Assembly: GCA_031264545.1 (NCBI GenBank)
Contig: JAISDV010000004.1
Span: 1-6,408 of the forward strand
DNA length: 6,408 bases
Direction of reading: 5' to 3'
DNA from: Oscillospiraceae bacterium
GTDB taxonomy: Bacteria; Bacillota; Clostridia; Oscillospirales; Oscillospiraceae
In this document: positions 1 through 4,622 of the stretch, one piece after another
How positions within the stretch are numbered: the first letter of the stretch is position 1
How the letters are laid out: each line of letters begins with the position of its first letter
The notes under the pieces: model-generated
What the model was told of the DNA's origin: nothing
The model's input: only the letters and a program-made list of their open reading frames with translations
The model's database searches: none
Translations under genes and position numbers: made by a program

Positions 1-735
1 GCCTGCGGCGCGTTGCTGTCCTTTCACGCCGGCGCGGGCGGGACTGAGGCTCAGGATTGGACGCAGATGCTCCTGCGCATGTATCAGCGCTGGGCGGAGC
101 GCCACGGCTTTGCCTGCAAGACGCTGGATTATCTCGACGGCGAGGAGGCCGGCATCAAGAGCGCTACCATCGCCATCGAAGGGGAGAATGCTTACGGCTA
201 CCTCAAGAGCGAGCACGGGATACACCGGCTCGTCCGCATCTCGCCCTTCGATTCCTCCGGCCGCCGGCACACGAGCTTTGCGGCCGTCGAGGTCATGCCC
301 CAAATAAACGACGACGCGGAGATCGAGATCCGCCCCGAGGACCTGAAGGTGGACACCTACCGCTCCTCCGGAGCGGGCGGCCAGCACGTCAATAAAACGG
401 AGAGCGCCATCCGTATCACGCATATTCCGTCCGGTATCGTCGTTTCCTGCCAAACTGAACGCAGTCAGCATCAGAACCGCGAATACGCGATGAGTATGCT
501 CCGCGCGCGCCTGGCGGAGATCAAGGAGCGCGAGCATCTGGACAGGATCGAGGACATCAAGGGCGTCCAGATGAAGATCGAATGGGGCAGCCAGATCCGC
601 TCCTACGTGTTCATGCCCTATACGCTGGCCAAGGATCACCGCACAGGCTTTGAAAACGGCAACATCAACGCCGTGATGGACGGCGACCTCGACGGCTTTA
701 TAAACGCCTATCTCGCCATGAACGCCGGCAAGTAA
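1..735 (+). CDS. prfB: Peptide chain release factor 2 (RF2), 5'-truncated by the window edge
   Basis: RF2 recognises UGA and UAA stop codons in the ribosomal A site and triggers hydrolysis of peptidyl-tRNA in the cytoplasm. The frame is open from base 1, so the true start lies upstream; 244 residues are visible. The stop-codon-reading tripeptide SPF is at visible residues 81-83, which marks RF2 rather than RF1 (RF1 has PxT). The catalytic GGQ sits at 126-128 in the context GAGGQHVNKTES, and the early family motif HAGAGGTEAQDW is present. Both motifs are offset by 124 from the E. coli RF2 positions (205-207 and 250-252), so about 124 N-terminal residues are missing. Those include the region where many RF2 genes carry a programmed +1 frameshift, so its presence cannot be judged here. 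The TAA stop lies 24 bp from the convergent stop of the next gene, and no clear terminator lies between them. Family identity is very secure. Confidence 0.97.
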   Translation, partial: ACGALLSFHAGAGGTEAQDWTQMLLRMYQRWAERHGFACKTLDYLDGEEAGIKSATIAIEGENAYGYLKSEHGIHRLVRISPFDSSGRRHTSFAAVEVMPQINDDAEIEIRPEDLKVDTYRSSGAGGQHVNKTESAIRITHIPSGIVVSCQTERSQHQNREYAMSMLRARLAEIKEREHLDRIEDIKGVQMKIEWGSQIRSYVFMPYTLAKDHRTGFENGNINAVMDGDLDGFINAYLAMNAGK

Positions 736-759
736 GCGGGGGCCGCCCTCTCGCAGGTT

Positions 760-2634
760 TTAAAACTTCATCGGGAGCAGATTGGTGTAATTCTGGAGGC
801 TCGCGTTGTCCATAAAGGCCTGAACGATCTCGCGCCCCAGAGGATCAAGCTCGCCGATGCTGTATTTCAGAATCTCTTTTCGGAAAAACGCGGTAAGCGT
901 TTCCGCGCCCTGGTCGTATACCTCCGGGCCGACCTCTTTCTGCAGCTCGGGCTGCAGGAATTCCTTGCGTATATATTGCCCGTCGATTTTCAGGGAATTG
1001 AGCGCATAGCCGAGCAGGGGGCACCGGGTCTCGATGAGCTGGTCGGGCTTCATTCGGGCGCTGCCTCGACGGGAGATATACTCGCGCGCGATCCACTGCG
1101 GCATGAAGCCGACTTCATAGGCGCCGATGTGCTGATTGGGGATAAGCAGGTAACGGGTGCTTGTCGAGCGGGCGATCTGCTCGAGCAGCAGGTTTGCCTG
1201 CCTGGTTTTTTTCCCGGTGGCGAAGGGCCAATAGGTGCCCACGCCCTCGCTTGCAAGTCCCGTACTGGCCGTAATACTCGGGTTCTTGTAGCCCCGGGGC
1301 GCGGCGAGACGCCAGAGCCAGGCCAGCGCGGGGGGCAGGATCTGGAACATGCCGATGATTCCGTAGGAGGGATTGGCTTTCGTGCACGGCGGCGTCCTCA
1401 CGCCGAAGCTGCGGACATCCACCTCGATCGGTTCGTTGATGATCTTCGGGACCATATGCCGCGGCAGTACCACGCGCGGATTGGGGCAGGGGACGCCATC
1501 GGAGTCCGGCGTGTGTTCCCAGACGAGGCAGGTTGCCTTTGCCACGCCCTGAAGGTTTATGAAGATGAGCGGCTCGGACGGCTGAGTGAATATCTTTTCG
1601 AACTGGGGGGCGGTTCCGTAGTTTTTGATGTTGTCCACCCGCAGGAACCAGCCGCTCTCGGCGTCCTTGATGACCAGCTTCCTGCTCCCGTTCTGGAGCT
1701 TCGGATGGCACATCGCCATGTCGTCGGTCACGGGGCGGAGCTCGCAGCTTTCGTCGATCCGGATATAAGTCTGCTCCGAAGTGACGATATTCTGCGACAG
1801 AACGATCCGGCCGTCCAGCTCGCGGTGAATATCCTCGAGCATTTCGCTTTTCCCGCTGCCGGAGGCGCCCTCGTGCATGATAACGATCTCGTTATCGTAC
1901 GGGGTGATGACCTTCACGACGGAGGCGTGGGCCGTGACCCAGCCCTCGCGCTCGCCGATGTTGAGCAGCATACCGTAAATGCCTTTTTTCGCGCTTGGAC
2001 CGGGGTACAGGTTATACGCGAATATCTCATGTATCTCCGGCAGGCGGTTGTGCACGACGACCTGTCTTCCTCCGAGAACGGTATGCCTGAAGGGCGGCGC
2101 GAGAAAGATGATGCCCTTTGGGCTGTAGTCGTCGGGAAGCGTTTCTATGTCGAGCGGCTCCTGCATATTCGCCAGCGCGAAGGCGAAGAAAGCGGCGTTG
2201 CGCGGCGCGATGAGCAGGGCGTTGTAGCCGTCGCTGCCGCCCGCCTTGAATGGCAGGGCCAGAAGGTCCTGCGCCTTCAGCCAATCGAAGGTGGCGCTTC
2301 TCATCGCGCCGAAGTCCGCGTGATAACGGTCGCGGTAGCGCGGCTTGTCGGTATCGAAGTTGTCAGCAACCAGCAGGCAGTCCGGGTCGCGCCTGCGCAT
2401 ATAGTCCTCGGGATAATTGACCACCATCCCGTTTTTGCAGCGCGTGACGACCGCCTCGCAGACGTCCTTTCCGTCTTCCAGCGCGTAACGGACTTCGAAT
2501 AAGTCGTTTCCGGCGCGCCCGAAGGACAGCTCGTAAAGCGCGCTTTTTGTTCTCGGCAGAATCAGATCCTTGCAGTTTTCCAGAATTTCGTTCAGATAAG
2601 CCGGTAAATTCAGCTTTTTAAGTTCTTTTTTCAC
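760..2634 (-). CDS. DUF4914-family P-loop protein, function unknown
   Basis: A complete 624-residue protein that I recognise as the DUF4914 family, whose function has not been established. The start chosen is GTG at 2634, because GGAGG (2644-2640) lies 5 nt upstream of it; an in-frame TTG at 2667 would add 11 residues but has no such site. A Walker A motif, GASGSGKS, is at residues 256-263 (bases 1869-1846), followed by E-M. The GxSGxGKSE pattern resembles HPr kinase/phosphorylase, and also the kinase-1a loop of ATP-dependent PEP carboxykinase. This suggests nucleotide binding and perhaps phosphotransfer (inference). Other family-like stretches are CHPKLQNGSRK (residues 309-319) and SEGVGTYWPFATGKK (462-476). 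There is no signal peptide or membrane segment, so it is probably cytoplasmic. It is transcribed alone from its own promoter, convergent with prfB. Length and composition look intact. Family assignment is fairly sure; biochemical role is open. Confidence 0.85.
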   Translation of the reverse strand: MKKELKKLNLPAYLNEILENCKDLILPRTKSALYELSFGRAGNDLFEVRYALEDGKDVCEAVVTRCKNGMVVNYPEDYMRRRDPDCLLVADNFDTDKPRYRDRYHADFGAMRSATFDWLKAQDLLALPFKAGGSDGYNALLIAPRNAAFFAFALANMQEPLDIETLPDDYSPKGIIFLAPPFRHTVLGGRQVVVHNRLPEIHEIFAYNLYPGPSAKKGIYGMLLNIGEREGWVTAHASVVKVITPYDNEIVIMHEGASGSGKSEMLEDIHRELDGRIVLSQNIVTSEQTYIRIDESCELRPVTDDMAMCHPKLQNGSRKLVIKDAESGWFLRVDNIKNYGTAPQFEKIFTQPSEPLIFINLQGVAKATCLVWEHTPDSDGVPCPNPRVVLPRHMVPKIINEPIEVDVRSFGVRTPPCTKANPSYGIIGMFQILPPALAWLWRLAAPRGYKNPSITASTGLASEGVGTYWPFATGKKTRQANLLLEQIARSTSTRYLLIPNQHIGAYEVGFMPQWIAREYISRRGSARMKPDQLIETRCPLLGYALNSLKIDGQYIRKEFLQPELQKEVGPEVYDQGAETLTAFFRKEILKYSIGELDPLGREIVQAFMDNASLQNYTNLLPMKF

Positions 2635-2801
2635 GACGACCTCCAACCGGCACAAGGCCGGGGGCAATATATCCCGAAAGGGGCGGCAAACGCAGAACGA
2701 GCGCCCTGTGGCATCATATGCCGGTGCAGCTCAAAGCGGTGATACGCATGATCATAATAAAAATGCGTGGTTTATATGTTTGTAACGTTTGGAATATTAT
2801 G
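2635..2801 (-). promoter_or_regulatory. Long leader (5' UTR) of the DUF4914 gene with serial hairpins
   Basis: If transcription starts about 7 nt after the -10 box, the leader is about 165 nt. Reading along the transcript, four inverted repeats are visible: ACGCAT/ATGCGT (2768-2763 with 2749-2744, loop 13), GGCAT/ATGCC (2722-2710, loop 3), GGGCG/CGCCC (2706-2702 with 2685-2681, loop 16) and CCGGC/GCCGG (2661-2647, loop 5) touching the ribosome binding site. No run of T follows any of them, so none looks like a simple attenuator. I recognise no known riboswitch class. The individual stems are short and some may be chance. Confidence 0.4.
2640..2644 (-). promoter_or_regulatory. Ribosome binding site that fixes the GTG start of the DUF4914 gene
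   Basis: GGAGG on the minus strand, 5 nt before GTG (2634-2632). It argues for the shorter protein against the upstream TTG at 2667. A 5-bp hairpin (CCGGC/GCCGG, 2661-2647) ends only 2 nt upstream of it and might affect ribosome access. Confidence 0.75.
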
Positions 2802-2807
2802 TGTATC

Positions 2808-2836
2808 AGTATACAAACTCTTTTGCCAAATGTCAA
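2808..2836 (-). promoter_or_regulatory. Near-consensus sigma-A promoter for the DUF4914 gene
   Basis: Minus-strand TTGACA (2836-2831, perfect -35), an exact 17-nt spacer, then TATACT (2813-2808, five of six at -10). It points towards the DUF4914 start with no other gene between, and is the best promoter in the window. It diverges from the candidate toxin-antitoxin promoter about 125 bp away. Confidence 0.75.
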
Positions 2837-3162
2837 TGCTCATATTCCTTCAGCGGCGGGTGCCGGTGGTCATTGTGAAGAAGCGCACGAGGGCTTGCAG
2901 CAAAAGCCCTGATAGACTTTGCCATTATCCTTCGAAACCAACGACGGCGAAAATAACCGTTGCCGGTCTTGCCATGATGTAATATAATATATGGGGTTAT
3001 ATGCGCGTTTGTAGCCACACCAATGAGGGACGGGGGAACGTCATATATTTCCTCTTGCTCGCGAAAAAGCGAATCGCGCCCGGTCGCATTTCATTTTTTC
3101 GATGCGCTGACGCGCCGCTCACCTTATGGTAACAAATAATATTTTGAATTGAGGTGCTTCTA
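2837..3162. other. Intergenic region between divergent promoters, no convincing gene
   Basis: Mixed-composition stretch between the DUF4914 promoter and the antitoxin. It holds an inverted repeat GGGCTT/AAGCCC (2891-2896 with 2904-2909, loop 7) without a T-run, and the candidate plus-strand promoter at 2960-2988. Short open frames cross it on both strands (2718-2912, 2767-2982, 2833-3018, and the 3' part of 2997-3374 minus). None has a ribosome binding site or a recognisable protein, and I treat them as chance. The part around 3050-3120 is G+C-rich, with repeated GCG/CGC words and small dyads. Confidence 0.5.
2960..2988 (+). promoter_or_regulatory. Candidate promoter for the toxin-antitoxin operon
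   Basis: TTGCCG (2960-2965, four of six to the -35 consensus), a 17-nt spacer, then TATAAT (2983-2988, perfect -10). Predicted transcription would begin near 2995, leaving a leader of roughly 170 nt before the antitoxin ATG. An inverted repeat ATATAA/TTATAT (2982-2987 with 2997-3002) overlaps the -10 and start region. It is a plausible place for antitoxin-mediated autoregulation, as is common for type II systems (inference). I saw no better promoter closer to the gene. Confidence 0.5.
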
Positions 3163-3390
3163 ATGACTGAAATCGTACTGAATACAAGCACATTACCGGA
3201 ACCGCTTTTTCGTTTGATACGTACGGAAAAAGTGTACGTGAAAGAAGTTGACGGTATTGTACAGCTTGTTCCTGTAAAAGAAAGCGTCGATTGTACAATC
3301 GGATTGCGCGGAATTTTAGCAGACTGCGAGGATATGTCTGTTGATAAATTTTTGGAGCGTATGCGCGCCGACAAGGAGTTGGACTTATGA
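3163..3390 (+). CDS. Putative antitoxin of a type II VapBC-like toxin-antitoxin pair
   Basis: 75 residues from ATG at 3163, with GAGGTG (3151-3156) 6 nt upstream. An in-frame GTG at 3154 falls inside that ribosome binding site and is rejected as the start. The role is inferred mainly from position: it directly precedes a PIN-domain toxin and overlaps it by 4 bp (ATGA), the usual antitoxin-first layout. Residues about 24-39 (VYVKEVDGIVQLVPVK) look like the short beta-hairpin of an AbrB/MazE-like DNA-binding swapped-hairpin domain. The charged C-terminal segment (SVDKFLERMRADKELDL) looks like the toxin-wrapping tail of VapB-type antitoxins. The N-terminal part (LPEPLFRLIRTEKV) is typical of small clostridial antitoxins as I recall them, but I cannot assign a named family. 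It probably binds the toxin and represses its own promoter. Composition is more A+T-rich than prfB or the glycosidase, consistent with horizontal gain. Confidence 0.75.
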   Translation: MTEIVLNTSTLPEPLFRLIRTEKVYVKEVDGIVQLVPVKESVDCTIGLRGILADCEDMSVDKFLERMRADKELDL

Positions 3391-3800
3391 GCCGCTATAT
3401 TTTAGACGCTTGCGCTCTGGTTGCCTTGTTGCGAAATGAGCCGGGTGCAGATAAAGTGGCCGCCGTCATCAATGCTGCCAATAACGGTGAAGCAGAAATT
3501 GTGATGCACAAGGTAAATCTTTTGGAAGTTTTCTATGACCTTTATCGTTCTCTTGGCAAAGAGAAAGCAGAATTGGTATTGTCTGAAGTTAAGAAACGTC
3601 CGCTTACTATTAACGCGGAAATCACCGACGAGATCTTCACAGAAGCCGGACGGCTGAAAGCGTCCTATAAAATATCGCTTGCGGATTCTATTGCGCTGGC
3701 ACAAGCCTTAATAGTAAGCGGTGAACTCTTGACCTCCGATCACCATGAATTTGATGCTGTTGTTGGGCGTGAAGATATTGTTTTTCAGTGGATTCGGTGA
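3387..3800 (+). CDS. vapC: PIN-domain ribonuclease toxin, VapC family
   Basis: 137 residues, the normal size for a single PIN domain. VapC toxins are Mg2+/Mn2+-dependent endoribonucleases that cleave tRNA or rRNA and stop growth when the antitoxin is lost. The acidic metal-binding residues are all present: D7 in the N-terminal strand (YILDACALVALL), E47 in VNLLEVFYD, D100 in SLADSIALAQAL, and D118 in LLTSDHHEFD. The last is the classic C-terminal T/S-x-D-x-x-F-D pattern. The toxin therefore looks catalytically intact. The ATG start is set by ATGA overlap with the antitoxin stop, implying translational coupling and co-transcription. A dyad, TGAATAT-AG-ATATTCA, covers the stop codon. The RNA target cannot be deduced from sequence. 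The symbol is a family-level assignment. Confidence 0.88.
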   Translation: MSRYILDACALVALLRNEPGADKVAAVINAANNGEAEIVMHKVNLLEVFYDLYRSLGKEKAELVLSEVKKRPLTINAEITDEIFTEAGRLKASYKISLADSIALAQALIVSGELLTSDHHEFDAVVGREDIVFQWIR

Positions 3801-3813
3801 ATATAGATATTCA
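3798..3813. repeat. Inverted repeat at the toxin stop codon
   Basis: TGAATAT-AG-ATATTCA: 7-bp perfect arms around a 2-bp centre, beginning at the toxin TGA. No T-run follows, so it is not a rho-independent terminator. It may be a protein-binding dyad or a recombination scar, since it lies at the border between the toxin and the truncated frame that follows. Chance in A+T-rich DNA is possible. Confidence 0.45.
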
Positions 3814-4100
3814 TTGTTTCTGCAGGCGGATTAAGGGTCCTCAATTCAGATTTCAGCATTGCCGCAGAGTTTGACGCATTTGACGGATTGGGACATACAC
3901 AGATAAAAGCCTTTGAAAAATTTTTCTTTATGTATAGGCGAGGATCATACCCGGATGGGAACATATTGAAGCAGGGATATTATGATGGATATTGCAGACA
4001 GTATGACAAAATAAACACATTGGTATTAAACGAAATTTATTCAGAAGATAATGGATTTATCGGAATTGGCGGCGACGGCGTACTTTACTATGCGGAGTAG
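3807..4100 (+). pseudogene. Probable 3' remnant of a truncated gene, family unrecognised
   Basis: An open frame of 97 codons runs from just after an in-frame TAG (3804-3806) to TAG at 4098-4100. It encodes a protein-like, compositionally balanced sequence rich in aromatic residues (for example GHTQIKAFEKFFFMYRRG and the end DNGFIGIGGDGVLYYAE). The first possible starts are TTG at 3888 and ATG at 3930, neither with a ribosome binding site. Yet the residues before them (LNSDFSIAAEFDAFDG, about 3840-3887) look like normal coding sequence. I read this as the C-terminal part of a protein whose 5' end was lost when the toxin-antitoxin cassette joined here. An intact small protein starting at TTG 3888 (70 residues) is the alternative. 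I cannot assign a family. A terminator follows at 4193. Confidence 0.45.
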
Positions 4101-4192
4101 CCTGATAGCAATGCTTGTACAAAACAAACACTATCTGTGCTTTCTGCCATATAAAAGGGCGGATTGTCCCGAAGTTGCCCTAAAACTCCAGT

Positions 4193-4232
4193 AAAAAGAC
4201 GAGCATGTCACTTATGGCATACTCGTCTTTTT
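4193..4232. terminator. Strong bidirectional rho-independent terminator
   Basis: AAAAAGACGAG (4193-4203) pairs perfectly over 11 bp with CTCGTCTTTTT (4222-4232). After one C/A mismatch the stem continues as ATG/CAT and CA/TG towards a small loop. The T-run ends the plus-strand stem and the A-run gives a matching T-run on the minus strand, so it can stop transcription in either direction. On the plus strand it closes the toxin-antitoxin/remnant unit and insulates the glycosidase. Confidence 0.88.
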
Positions 4233-4520
4233 ATACCGTCTGTTGGCTGTCTTTCTCGTTATTTTGGTATTCGTTAGTTGCTTCCTTATTGATACTGCTC
4301 ATTCTCCGAGAGCAGCACCGAAAGGAATCTGGGCGTGCTTTCGCGGTCAACTGAGGCATAGCGATAGGCGCAGCTCCCCAAAAACGGCATGATGTGAAGT
4401 CATGCGCGGATTTCATAAAAAAATGTTCGGATTTTCTAAAGACATCCGTCTCGGCGTCATAGTAATATAGTTTCATAGTGTTGTCCAAGTGTACACAAAT
4501 ATACAAATATCATGAAATGC

Positions 4521-4538
4521 CGAAAGCACGTGCTTTCG
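4521..4538. promoter_or_regulatory. 18-bp perfect palindrome, possible operator
   Basis: CGAAAGCACGTGCTTTCG is fully self-complementary with a central CG, about 85 bp upstream of the glycosidase start. A GAAA...TTTC palindrome centred on CG has the general form of LacI/GalR-family operators, which often control sugar-use genes (inference; no regulator gene is in the window). It could also form an RNA hairpin. No T-run follows it. Confidence 0.5.
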
Positions 4539-4540
4539 TG

Positions 4541-4560
4541 TTGTTCTCCCCGGAGAACAA
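4541..4560. promoter_or_regulatory. Second dyad, 9-bp arms around a 2-bp centre
   Basis: TTGTTCTCC-CC-GGAGAACAA, only 2 bp after the 18-bp palindrome and unrelated to it in sequence. As RNA it would form an 8-bp stem with a CCCG tetraloop. No T-run follows on either strand, so it is not a terminator. Tandem placement suggests a regulatory site or a structured leader for the glycosidase. Confidence 0.45.
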
Positions 4561-4580
4561 CAATAAGTCATTTAAAACCT

Positions 4581-4602
4581 CGCGGCTTTGCTGAAGGCCG
4601 CG
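4581..4602 (+). promoter_or_regulatory. G+C-rich hairpin just upstream of the glycosidase ribosome binding site
   Basis: CGCGGCTTT-GCTG-AAGGCCGCG forms a 9-bp stem (one T-G wobble) with a 4-nt loop, 8 nt before AGGAGG. It is the third hairpin in a row. It leaves the ribosome binding site free and may stabilise the mRNA 5' end or form part of a leader switch (inference). Confidence 0.45.
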
Positions 4603-4610
4603 GTACAAAA

Positions 4611-4616
4611 AGGAGG
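4611..4616 (+). promoter_or_regulatory. Ribosome binding site of the glycosidase gene
   Basis: A perfect AGGAGG lies 6 nt before ATG 4623 and selects that start over the in-frame ATG at 4629. Confidence 0.85.
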
Positions 4617-4622
4617 AAGCTT

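Larger units (their letters stand above)
4101..4622. other. Intergenic region before the glycosidase, regulatory elements only
   Basis: 522 bp with no supported gene. It contains a bidirectional terminator (4193-4232) and three consecutive dyads (4521-4602). A minus-strand frame at 4231-4506 (internal ATG at 4476, 81 residues) ends inside the terminator. It has no ribosome binding site and no recognisable motif, so I do not call it. No clean sigma-A promoter for the glycosidase is visible. The nearest -35-like word, TTGTCC (4481-4486), has only poor -10 matches (around 4503-4510). Confidence 0.5.

Noticed and set aside
736..759. Possible terminator between prfB and the DUF4914 gene
   Set aside because: The 24-bp gap is G+C-rich but gives no convincing stem followed by a T-run on either strand.
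976..2502. 508-codon plus-strand open frame opposite the DUF4914 gene
   Set aside because: It is the mirror of a G+C-rich coding gene with a recognised family and promoter on the other strand. The predicted protein shows no family motif and has no ribosome binding site.
2891..2910. GGGCTT/AAGCCC hairpin as a terminator or attachment site
   Set aside because: The 6-bp stem has no T-run on either strand, and no second copy was seen elsewhere in the window.
2718..2982. Two short plus-strand frames in the intergenic region (2718-2912 and 2767-2982)
   Set aside because: They run antisense through the well-supported DUF4914 promoter and part of its leader, lack ribosome binding sites and show no protein-like pattern.
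2997..3374. 125-codon minus-strand frame overlapping the antitoxin and its leader
   Set aside because: It overlaps the antitoxin in antisense, has a serine/threonine-rich low-information translation, and has no ribosome binding site.
4231..4506. Minus-strand frame of 91 codons ending inside the bidirectional terminator
   Set aside because: The position before a terminator is suggestive, but neither TTG 4506 nor ATG 4476 has a ribosome binding site. The translation has no recognisable motif and changes character halfway.
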